In this document: positions 1 through 10,620 of the stretch, in pieces | How positions within the stretch are numbered: the first letter of the stretch is position 1 | Layout: each line of letters opens with the position of its first letter | Assembly (NCBI RefSeq): GCF_002878395.1 | Contig: NW_025892517.1 | Coordinates: 41,227 to 105,226, forward strand | Length of the DNA stretch: 64,000 nt | Source of the DNA: Capsicum annuum | Taxonomy: Eukaryota > Streptophyta > Magnoliopsida > Solanales > Solanaceae | Direction of reading: 5' to 3' | The notes under the pieces: generated by a model | Databases searched by the model: none | Told to the model about the DNA's origin: nothing | The model's input: the letters and a program-made list of their open reading frames with translations, nothing else | Program-made: the position numbers and the translations under genes

Positions 1-1200
1 TATTTCCTTCTTCTATCATCTCCCACTTAGCTTTAAGCCATTATTCTTAGTCTGTGGACCAAATTAATAAACTATATAGTGAATTACAACCAGTTTATAG
101 ATCCCAAGATATAAAAATACATTAAAAATAAACTCACCCTGAAAGACTACACATGAAAGTATAAAACCTATTGCTAATACTTCCTTCTGAGATAAAACTC
201 TTAACCTTCTACAGGCTCAATAGTCATCATATAATAACTTAAACACTTAGAAACTTAGAATCTTTAGGCGTATCTCCATACCTTAGTTCACACCATATAG
301 AATTTCAACTGTTCTTTCTATTAGCTTAGTCTTCAAAAATTCAAACTTAGATTCTTACACATAACATGGATATTCCCAAACTTTTAATAAACTATACCAA
401 CTTCAATCTTGAACACTCTCTTAATATATACTATTTTTAACTTAATTTAGCTTCAATAATGATTACATACTTATACCCATCTTGACAACATACTTACCTT
501 ACTAAACACATAATGTGGCTTTTTCTCCTTCATAGCCTACTAATATCATATGTCTAAACTTATATTTTTCCCTAGACCATGAGAATTACCATTACACCAA
601 CATACCCAATATCAACAACCTATAACTCATAACTTAGAGGGTAAAAGCAATATATAATACATAACTAGCCCTATTCATACTTAGCAACTCAAAGGTAATA
701 TCTAAGCATACACACTTTAAAAATATAGAAATGATACAATCCCATGTCACCTTGGGTACTTCTTTAGATAATACCCATACCATCATACCATATTTTGAAT
801 CAATAAACTTACGTTCTTGCATACACTATTTCAAGCCTACTTATTCACCCTTCATACAACTAATCCCATGGATATATAATCTACTAAATCTAGATAACGC
901 TATCCTCACTCTACTGCTGCTAAAATTCTAGGTCCATGCTTCTAACTCTAAGTCATATATTGTCATAGGAATCTAAGATGGGTTCTGAAAGCATATTTGA
1001 CTTTGGCTTAGTGCACAATTTTTATTTACATGTATTAAATCTTTTAAACTTTTAAAATTAAAGGCACTGATGAGATACATTTTGGAGCAAAAATGCAATC
1101 ACATAACTATCTATGAGGGCAATCTTAGAAAACTATATCTGTAATAATTTAAGCTTGGCTAATTTTCTTGCCTCAACAATAAAGAAGAGTTGGCACAAAT
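1..1200. other. AT-rich DNA with no recognised gene
   Basis: I find no domain, RNA gene or LTR boundary here. Short open frames of about 60 codons exist on both strands near 634-931, but they overlap each other and match nothing I know. Because the adjoining segment is the leader of a minus-strand retrotransposon, this stretch is most likely the start of that element's interior (gag side), decayed beyond recognition. That placement is inference. Confidence 0.3.
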
Positions 1201-1404
1201 GGAGTAATGTAAGAGTCTACATAAATTTCATAGATAAAACTTCTACGATACAATTTAAGATATAAAAGAATGGAAATATTTCTTAAATGCCATGTAGCCT
1301 CTCAAAAAAAGTACAGACGTCTTAGTACCATTCCGCAAAACTCTACTAGACACAGCTTCATAGAAACTTTAGGACACTTAAACCTTGTTCACTCATACAA
1401 AGTT
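1201..1404 (-). other. 5' leader and decayed primer site of a minus-strand Tekay-like element
   Basis: Read on the minus strand, positions about 1400-1387 resemble a mutated initiator-Met primer-binding site (TGGTATCAGAGC class). Then comes a leader typical of solanaceous Tekay elements as I remember them, with the words GTCTAGTAGAGT and GAGGCTACATGGC. The leader holds the perfect 8-bp palindrome AGACGTCT at 1315-1322, framed by GTAC at 1311-1314 and 1325-1328. The primer site has several mismatches, so the exact LTR end is approximate. Confidence 0.5.
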
Positions 1405-4367
1405 TTTCAAGACCCGAGACTATCCAACTCGTAACACGATACTTGGAACAAGTTATCCTAAGCTAACCCATGAACTCACATACTCTTTGAGCAATTAATT
1501 TAAATAGTATTAAAACTAAATTTAGTGAGTGAAAACATGATCATGAGAAAGTATAAATAAATGTAATGCTGATAAAGTTTACAACATGTTAAAACTAAAG
1601 AAAGAAACTTGAATTACATGTGATAACACTAACTGACTATCTATGAAGCATCTACTATACTAATTGTAGGCGGCTGGGACATGCCTCCAACTGCAAAAAA
1701 TCAATGCATAAGACTGATAAGAATATGATAAATGAACTACAACTGATTGGAGTTGCTGAATTAAGAGAACTTATCACTTGTTGGCTAAACACTGAGAACT
1801 GTCTATCCCTAGTGTGTGAGCTATATGTAGTACCTATATTATGAAGGATGTAACCACAAATGCATATATGAGGTCAGTTTGTTGGAATGTACTAAGTCTA
1901 TGGAGATATGTACTAAATCATGAAAATATTTAAAATATGCTTTTAAAACTGAGGATATAAGTTAGTTTCTGAAATGTATATTTAAAACATGGCTAAACAA
2001 GAAAACTGTAAGTCATAGTGAGATTTATAAATCATGAGCTGAAAATAATTTTGTAAGCTGGGAAATGATAAAATGTGAATATTATATGTATATCTCATAT
2101 AAAGGTTAATAGACTATAAAACCATATTGAGGATCATATATGTATACTAAGCATGAAAACAAGAACATGTAAAGCATAGAATGCCAGACCAAGCAAGGCA
2201 TGTACTGAAATGATCTGGATAACTAAATAAATGATATCTGAATAACTTAAATATTCTATAAAACTGACTTAATAAATACTAAAATGTACCTCTAGAAAAA
2301 CCTGAACTGAGATAAACTGAATACTAACAAAAACTATAGGAACTACCATATAATCGACATAATCTATGTGAGAAATTATGGAGTCCAATATCTGACTCAT
2401 ATTAAGGAGAGTTCTTCTATCCTTTTCATCAGAATAGAACCTAAATTAGAGTAATCACTAAACTTAACCCATATAAGGCAAGGGGAAACACTCTCTGGTG
2501 TGGCCCCTAAACCAACGGTGGCACATATTTTCTAGGAAAGTAGGATGCATTAAATCTACACTTCCCTCTCGGTGCTAAATTTTACTCACAACTAAAAGAT
2601 TAAAATACTAACAGGTGCATACACTAAAGCTGATAAGTTCAAGTCATGGTATTTTTAAAACATTTATGCATACAGAGTCTGACATATTCATAAATATATA
2701 AATTGATAGTGTTCGATATGATCATAACAAACTGAGTTTAATAATAAAATCATGGGTTGAGTGACTCATTTCTTGAAAAGTCTGAAACATAAGTAAATAT
2801 GTAGGTGTCGATTGTTCATAACCTGCCAATACGGAATGATTATAGAATATGATAAAAATATTTAAAATAGTGACACAAAGTCATAATTCCAAGACCCAAA
2901 ACATTAGATATTTTAATAGTCTGATAAATTATATAAATGTATACATGGGGATGATTTAATCTTAGGAAAATATCATATTTATACATTTTAAAGCACAATT
3001 TGAGAATTAGACATGTTATTGACATAAAATGACATGGGGGTTTTAAACTTCAAGCATGTAGGAGCATGATTCTCATGCAGTAAAACTATTAGCATAACTT
3101 GAATGTAAAACAATGAGGAAACATGGATGAATTTTATAATTTACATTAAAATTGATCATAAATTTAAGTAAAATTCATACTTAAGCCAAAAGATGATTTT
3201 CGTGCTCAATGGGTTAAAAGAACTATAGGATTAATACCCCACATACCTTACTTTCTTGATTTCTTGATTTCCTAAAAGAGAAGATGAATTTGGATCCTTA
3301 AAAGTTGAACTTTGAGATGAAAATCTATTTTTTTTCTCTTAAGAGTGGAGAGGAGATTAAACCTTGAAAACTGATTGATGATGTGAAACAATCATTTATA
3401 GGATAATTTATGTCTTGGGGGGTAAGATTTAAGGTGAAGAAAATTAAAAAATACCCCTAGGGAAACTAAATAAAAATTATAGAAATTTTTAGTTGATGAC
3501 TTAGTTGATAGCTTATCAACTAGTTGATGGCTTATCAACCTAGTCATCTGCTCCTCTTAATGATATGGTTAAGGATGATGACTTAGTTGATAGCCTGGCA
3601 ATAAGTTGATGGCTTATCAACCTAATCATCACTTTCTATGAATGTTCTATCTATTTAAGGATGATGACTTAGTTGATAGCCTATCAACTAGTTGATGGCT
3701 TATCAACGTTGTCATCGCCTTCTCTTAATGATCTGGTTAAGGCTGACAAATTAGTATAGCCTATCAACTAGTTGACAGCTTATCAACCTACTCATAAACT
3801 TTCCTATGTGATGTAGGATACGTTATAGTTAAGGCTGACAATGAGTTTGATAGCTCATAACTTAGTTAACGACGTATAACCTCAAGTCATCACCTTATAG
3901 CTTGATTTGGTCATATTCTTGTTAAGGTTGACAACAAGGTTGATAGGTCATCACTTAGTTGATGGCTTATCACCTCAAGTCATCACATTTTTGATAGATG
4001 GACACGCTGAAGTAAAATGAGCATAACATTCTACTACGATACGGATTAAGGTGAAATTGTATGCATTGGAAAAAAGACTCGATGATATTTCATTAATATA
4101 TAGTAGGACATTTAAATCATTATATTCTAGGAATTACACTCATTTAAAGTTGACCCTTGTAGGATCAAATACAAAAACGCATTCAATAATAGTGTTCTCA
4201 ACTTGACTTTACTCTAAGTGCTTCCTATGACCATGATTTGCATCGAAAATACTTTATACACAAGGTGGATGGTCATTACAAATATATTAATATACAAATT
4301 ATAGGACTAGAGTTTTTACACATAAGAACAATGGTTCAAATTCTATCCCAAAAGTGGGGGTGTTACA
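1405..4367 (-). repeat. LTR of a Tekay/Del-like Ty3/gypsy element (minus strand)
   Basis: On the minus strand the LTR begins at 4367 with TGTAACACCCCCAC, the usual TGTAAYACCCC start of these elements, and runs about 2.96 kb to the leader near 1404. The stretch 2480-2570, read on the minus strand, matches the word order of the LTRs at 18330-18450 and 45220-45380 ('tagcac', 'cctacttcc', 'gtgccac', 'gagagtgtttcccc'). That supports common descent of the LTR type. A minus-strand TATAAATGA box lies at about 3392-3400, just downstream of the palindromic minisatellite at 3495-3985. No coding capacity is visible. The 3' boundary is uncertain by some tens of bases. Confidence 0.6.
3495..3985. repeat. 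Palindromic minisatellite, about six units of 79-93 bp
   Basis: Units begin near 3495, 3577, 3663, 3742, 3834 and 3927. Each contains GATGACTTAGTTGATAG-like and GATGGCTTATCAAC-like words that are nearly reverse complements. The clearest unit has TAGTTGATAG (3670-3679), one base, then CTATCAACTA (3681-3690): perfect 10-bp arms. The last two units are more diverged. The array sits inside the minus-strand LTR, just upstream of its TATA box in the LTR's own direction. Confidence 0.85.
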
Positions 4368-6260
4368 AACATTCAGAGGTACCCCAGTCTGAGGAGGGTA
4401 CAGAGTAGCCTTCCTATAATAAGTCAGAACAGTAGAGTCCTACTCCTGCACCATCCCCAGATACACCTTCTGAGGAGACAAATCAAAGTTGGTGGTGGGA
4501 GGAGATGCGATATATTTACGATATCGATAGTCATGTTTTGGAGCTAGGCAGACCTACAAGGTATATTTATGAGGAGCACTAGATACACTTATTGGGAATA
4601 GATGGAGTACCACATATGTGGACAAGATTTGATAGATAACAGTTAGAGTGGATAATGAGACCACTTGATTCCTATAGACCGGCTATGGTACGGGAATTGT
4701 ATGCATCCTATAGAGTTACCATATTCATTCATATGCACAAATATCTGTAGCTGATTAGATTCTGTAGACATCTATAACTTGATCACACATTAGTTAGAGG
4801 GGTCAGAGTTGACATATCGATAGAGACTATTCATAAAAATATCTTTGGCGCAGATTACATTACTCCTGCATCTATAGCTGAGTGAGACCATAGACTGAGG
4901 ATTGCACGTGAATAAATTATAATGTTGGATACTAAGCACCAACATAAGAGGTTCGAGATGGCTAGGTGAATAGCAGTTATATTTCATTGCTAGATGATAT
5001 AGCCCCATGGATCGAGAGGCAAGTTATGATCAAGAAAGGCCTCTTGACATTAGAGGCCAAGTTTTGGTGGTTTTTTATTAGATAATGATTGATATCCACT
5101 ACTTTGAATAATATATTGACATAGGAGGGAGCAATATTAGTTTCCAGTATGATGGTCAGATATGATGTTGATTTTGCTACTATTCTTCACCATGAGTTAC
5201 ATGACAGAGCCTTTGGGGAGTTGTTCAATCTACCATTTCCTTGCATGATTCAGAGGCTATGTGATGAGGATGGTGTGCCTAAGATACCAAGTGTAGAGGT
5301 ACATGAGATAGCAATTGCATAGATGAGGAACATGAAGGGTCTAGCACGTCCAGGAACTTCTAGTAGATTGAGATAGCAGGTAGCAGTACCATAGTCTTGG
5401 TCAAAGAGCCTAATAGTTTCCACAGAGCCTCTAGAGACACATCGAGATGATGTGGGTATTAGTATTAATATTAAGACAGTAGATCAGAGAGAGGCTCCAG
5501 ATTTGAGGACACCGAATAAGAGGACACATGCTACTTCTTCTTCAGCTCATGTTCAACCTCAAAGTTGGTTGTTGCATATACACAGCCTGCTTCCCTATCC
5601 ACTACAGCTCATGCGATAGGTATGATTACTCTATCAAGAAATATTTTAGAGCTTAGTAGGCATCTAGAGGGCAAGATATGCAAGAATAATGATCGTTAGA
5701 ACTTAGTTGACCACCCTCTATGAACTAATGACATTCGGGGTTACACATAGTCCTAATAGGAGGATGCACTGATTACTGCACTGTTTTAGCTATGTTCCAA
5801 ATTTCAAACACAACTCAATGAGTTCAAGAGATGAGGTACATATTAATACACAAAGATATATGCGCCGAATATAGCCTAGATGGGGGAGGATTTTGATGTG
5901 TTACATGTAGAGGTACGCTCTCTCATAGTAGGACATGTTATAGCCACTTTCTCAGTTATACCCTAGGTGGTCTAGATATTACCTCTTTATGCATCGAGAT
6001 AGTGTGATTTTTTTGTAAAAGGTGATGAGGAGGTCCCAGCAGTTGGGGCTAATAGAGGTCTCATAGATGACTTAAAAGACCCTGATTTACCATATGACTA
6101 GGTCATTAAAAAGGTCAGGCATGATTATATGGATTCTATATTTGTCGATAGGCAGAAGCATGCATCTTTAACTGCAGGTGCCTCTACCAGTAGTGTTCTG
6201 CAACCACCATCGCCTCCACTAGTTGATATGCCCCATCTGGGATGCTCATGATCAGGTGAC
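4368..6260 (+). pseudogene. Decayed 'putative plant transposon protein' (Transposase_32-like)
   Basis: The frame is broken by many stops and frameshifts but conserved blocks remain. At 4658-4720 it reads RPLDSYRPAMVRELYASYRV, and at about 4795-4865 LVRGVRVDISIETIHKNIFG. These match the pattern I remember for the Pfam family 'putative plant transposon protein' (W..RPL..Y...VREFYAN, then V.VRG..VDFS...IN). Such genes occur in many copies in Solanaceae, usually inside LTR-type repeats. The function of the family is not known to me beyond its repeat association. Around 5140-5290 more conserved-looking text about a C-terminal helix region remains in other frames. Many stops fall where Gln or Trp codons would be expected (CAG to TAG, TGG to TAG), typical of methylated-cytosine decay. 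A probable LTR follows at 7777, so I read it as the coding part of a plus-strand element. It abuts the LTR at 1405-4367 directly. Confidence 0.6.
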
Positions 6261-7776
6261 TAATGTATCCTAGATAAGTTCTCACTTTCCTTTGTTTACT
6301 CTATTTTAGCGAATTAAGGAAAGTATGTAGTTTTTGGTTTGGGGTCGGCATACTATACCGCTATGGGTTTTTGTTTTCGTGCTTATTTTTCTGTCGGTGA
6401 AACATGGTTGTAGAACTTGCATGGCTATGATAATTTATTACCGTATTGTGTTTTTCTTTATATTGTATTATTTTTGAATAACTAGGAGATTTTTTAGTAT
6501 TTAGGGAATAGTCATATTTTTACTAATTTTTATACCCCTCAAAAATTTATATTTTAGAACTGTATGAATTTATATATGTTTTAATATTATGGATCTTGTT
6601 ATGGAATTAGGATTACGGAAAGGACAATCAGTTTGACAATTGCATTAACTGGATAGGTAGTAGTTGGTCATATTTAATTTGTGATATGTGTGATGGAGAT
6701 ACTACCTAGGTCCCTATGTTTTTCAAATTTAGAACTTTCCTGGTTAGTCTTACCTAGGTTAAAGGATGATCGGTTAGTAAAGAATCATAGGTTGTTTTTG
6801 AGTTTAGTCGATATTTATCCTAAATGACCTTTCATGTGTTAATTATATCCCTTGATCCCTATTTCGAGCCTTGTAGCCTATTTTTGTCTTTTTTACCATT
6901 CACCTTCCCATTTATCATATAATAAACATGTTTTGGCCCTGGTTCTCCTTCGACATTGTACACCTTAACTCAAGTAAAATGTCTAAGTTGCGGGTGGCTA
7001 TCATAGGGGGTATGTAATGTAAAATGGACATAAACAAGGGTAAAATAAGAGAAAAAGTTAGTTGGCCTGGGTGTGGTAGAAAAACAACAGAAAAAAAAGT
7101 AAAAGAAAGGAAAAAAATTGTGAAAATAAAGAATAAAAGACCACACCCAACCTAGATGTCCAATAAAGAATAAAAAGGGTGAAATAAAAAAAATTAGCTT
7201 GTAAGTAAGACCATTAGGTTAATGTAGTGCCAAGGAGGCTTATTCGCCTGATATGTCCATGTGTACCATACCAATCCCCCAAGCCTACATTACAAGCTGA
7301 GTAAAATTTTATAGGGATCCTAACTTGACTATCTGTATGTTAAGGTAAAGAGAATAAGTGTAAGCCTATGGTATTTCACATACATTTATTAGAACATCTT
7401 TTCTGAGTTTGAGTGTCTCCTGACCATCCCTGTGTTGACATGCATGATTTCATATGAGTGAGTGGGACATCCTTTTTTTGTGAGGGCACTTGAGTTATAT
7501 TGCCAGCTGTTTTCTTGTTTGTATGGTGTAATTTGTATATAGAAATGGTTGTTCATTGCTAATGTAGTTTTCATACCAGGATCCCATTATGTCACATTAT
7601 TGTGCTTTATGTTCAAACACAGTTGGTTTTGAAATGTGAGATTAGAGGAGGTGTTGTGTTTTGAGCTTTAAGTGTTGATTGACTGCCTTGAATAGCTTAG
7701 TATCTTCTAGTTAAGCATTATTTTTTATTTTATTGTGTTTGTTTCCTGAGGACATGCAAATGTTCAAAGTTAAGAG
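6261..7776 (+). other. Non-coding 3' interior of the Transposase_32-type element
   Basis: No frame or domain is recognisable. The stretch includes a strongly purine-biased segment at 7070-7190 (long A runs mixed with AAAG) and mixed AT-rich DNA. It lies between the decayed coding region and the probable LTR start at 7777, so a 3' untranslated region is the simplest reading. One antisense open frame of 61 codons (7389-7574) looks like chance. Confidence 0.4.
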
Positions 7777-9185
7777 TGTTGATGTGCTATAGAAATATAG
7801 CACTTTTGAGGCTTAAAATGAGGAAAATATGTAAGTTTTTGAGTCTATTTTTCTAGATATGATCCATTTTTTGTATGTTATGTAGGGAATCATGTTTTGA
7901 TACTATGTTTGTGAAAAAGGTGACAAAAAGTGTTTTGGACACTTTTATGAGAAATTATTGATATTCAGTATGTTTTCCATTTTTTTCGTGGTCAAAACAT
8001 ATACGAGAAGTGAAAAAAAAATTAAAAACATCTCCCAACACATACCAAGTCAACCTACGTACCGTATCTAAGACATACAAACCATAGGTGAGTAGATAAG
8101 GTGTCAGAGGTCAAAATCCCGAGAGCTAGGTTGTAGGATTTATACCTGCTGTCAGTACCTGCACCCTTTGTCAGGACCACAGGTATTACCTACACCTTGT
8201 GCCAGACCACAGTTATAGAGAGCAGGTGGCCACCGACCCGAGTTTCTCCTATTTTATTTAGGCTTTGGTTTTATTGTTTCCTCTTTTACTATAAATACCT
8301 TTATTTACTTTTTAGTCAGAGTTATACACTTTTTATATTCACAAATATATTTTTATTCCAAGATTTGATTTTGATCTTGGGAATATCTTGTATTAAATTT
8401 AGTTGATTAGTTCAAGTACTGTTGTGGTTTCTTACACTTCATATCATTATAATTTCATCTATTCTTATATTACGATTGTTATTTATTTCTTTATAATCAT
8501 GTGCGGATAAAACCCATAGCTAGGGTTATGTAAACCCTAGCGGATTGACAAAGTTGGAAATCTCAATTATTGATCTGAACTAATACCCATGGTATGCGTT
8601 GCTTTATCTTCACTAGAACAAATTTCTTAGCTATGGCCAACCTTAAGATCCCACCTAGATTATTACTACTTACCCCAAAAAAAGGAGTTGTGAATTGGAA
8701 AAGATAAAGACAACAGTAATTTGAAGTTAATTATCGATCCATGTAAATTATGCAATATAGTGAATGACTGTTAACTATCATCTAATAACTAGAGATTTAA
8801 AAGTTAATAGTTAGTTGGAATCAACATAAGGGTTAGTAAGTCGACATCTTGAGACTCAAAAGCTAAAGTATGAAATCTTTCTACTCATCCAAAAGACTAT
8901 AGAAGGTACATAACTTATCGATTCTGCATGCAAGGTATTTGGTTGGTTAAACAATACATGATAAGACTCCGACGTTGAGAATCCATGGGGAATGCTATAC
9001 TAGTGTTCACCTACACTACTTACAATCAAAGTCAAAATACTTTACTTTTTAGGAGTTACCCATCCAAACCCCCCCCCCCCCCATCCACTTACTTTTCCTT
9101 TTCCTATCCCGTTGACTATAACTACTGAGATCTGTAAACTACTTGTTCCCATGGGATTCGACCCCAACCTCTGTTGGGTTACTAT
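7777..9185 (+). repeat. Probable 3' LTR of the Transposase_32-type element
   Basis: It starts TGTTGATGTGC after a purine-rich AAGTTAAGAG stretch. A near-immediate perfect hairpin follows: GTGCTATA (7784-7791), loop GAAA, TATAGCAC (7796-7803). A TATA box (ACTATAAATACC) is at 8288-8299. Near the end, GGGATTCGACCCCAACC (about 9152-9168) is a phrase I know from ends of plant gypsy LTRs just before the primer site. No matching second LTR is in the window, so the boundaries are inferred from motifs only. Confidence 0.5.
9069..9082. repeat. Poly-C tract (C14)
   Basis: Fourteen consecutive C bases interrupt otherwise AT-rich sequence inside the probable LTR. It is a likely length-variable site and a likely spot for a sequencing-length error. 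Confidence 0.95.
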
Positions 9186-9189
9186 ATTT

Positions 9190-10450
9190 TGGTAGAAACT
9201 ATATCATCATCTAATTGGAGGCATTGTTTCGACGTCATTAGGGGTCGTGGATTCCCTAAAGCTAATGAGTAATTATACCTAGGGTATCGTGGACTTCCCC
9301 ATGTGGATGAATTATTAGAGCTTATGGGGTCGTGGAATTCCCCAAGTGATTATTATTGAAATGGCATGTTGATGATAGCTTACAAGAGTATTGGTATGAT
9401 GACACCAATAGTTTTTGCCTTAATGGATGATCATTGTTCAATGAATGGGAAATTGTAAATATTTTAATTGGACTTAATGGGTATTGTTTAGCTGAGCTAT
9501 GAAAGTGGAGGACCCGAGGGACAAATACTGGAAACTCACATTTGTCGGCATGAGGATTATTCTTGATTATCGTGTGCTTGCAACATACTATAAAAATATG
9601 TATTTTTGATGGCTTAGAGTCGTGGATTCCCCGACTTTCTATGATATCTCTGGTTCGTATGGCTAACACACATTAGGGACCATAGAGGATTGTGGATAGA
9701 CCCATATTGGTCGTGGGTGTTTTTATGACGGTTTAAGATACACTGCCTAAGTTAATGTTTTAACACTTATGCTAAGCCATGTTCTCTATCCCGTCATGGT
9801 ATATATATACATACGTTTAGGATTATGTGCCTTGGTTCTTATTAATTTTAAATTTATTTGATCATGGCATTACTTTATTCCTTCCTGAGTTATATGCTAA
9901 CGCTCACCCTTCTAACCATCCTCGGATTCTGTATCCCTATGAGATACAGGGTCTGAAGACATTTCTATTTCCTTTCATAGTGATAGGTCATTCTAGTTCA
10001 TTCGTTGGTTTGACTTGAAATGGTGAGCATCCATTCTTCAGAAGGCCAATCATTTTAAGCCATTGTTTTATTTACGTCTAGACTACCTTTTTGGTTCCCT
10101 TTTGGCTATGGTCGGGGGCATATCCTAATTAAGGTTGATGTTTTGTTTTCATAGAGGTTTTTATGGACAATGGGTTGTGGGTGGATTTGATATTGAGCAT
10201 TCTTAGATCCTATTCAATTAACTTATCTATCTTATTATAAGTTTGTAACTCTGTTCTATCTTGTTATATGTTTGAACTCAGTTCTATCTAATTATATGTT
10301 TAAAACTCATTTCTATCTTTTTATATGTTCAAAATTCATCCACTGCTAGTTGTTTTGAGTTCTGGTTTGATAGGTTAATAGGGGTAGTCTCTAGTCCTTG
10401 CCGAACTTGAGATATCGATCACGACTTGGCCCTGGTTCGGGTTGGGATAC
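9190..10450 (+). repeat. Fragment of another Ty3/gypsy LTR
   Basis: Repeated phrases such as GTCGTGGATTCCC (near 9243) and GTCGTGGATTCCCCGAC (near 9622), the 'ggctaacacac...ttaggg' block, and GATCACGACTTGGCCCTGG (about 10418-10436) before the end near 10450 match the style of the element D LTR at 48108-49622 (GGATTCCCC, GCTAACATGTACTGGG, ATCACGACCAGGACC). The canonical end GGGTCGTGACA is mutated to GGGTTGGGATA. The LTR start is missing or fused to the preceding LTR, so I call it a truncated copy in plus orientation. Confidence 0.55.
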
Positions 10451-10525
10451 TCTCAGAACCAAACTTCAGACTTTCAAAACTTTTTATGTCAGTTACGTCC
10501 TGACCTACGCCCATGTAAGTGAAAA

Positions 10526-10550
10526 TTACAGACCATAAGTGGGTCTGTAA
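10526..10550. repeat. Perfect 9-bp stem-loop
   Basis: TTACAGACC (10526-10534), a 7-base loop, then GGTCTGTAA (10542-10550). Nearby words (TGTAAGTG at 10514-10521 and CTGTAAGTGG) repeat the stem theme, as in the LTR palindrome clusters elsewhere in the window. The flanking 10451-10620 is probably another LTR scrap. Confidence 0.8.
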
Positions 10551-10620
10551 GTGGACTTCCCAGCTACACTTCATCTCTTTTTCTCCTTTTTTTGATCTAA
10601 ACCTTTTTTTCCTGCAAAAT

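Noticed and set aside
3495..3985. CRISPR-like array of repeats and spacers
   Set aside because: Unit length varies, the 'spacers' are themselves similar, and the context is a plant LTR. It is a minisatellite.
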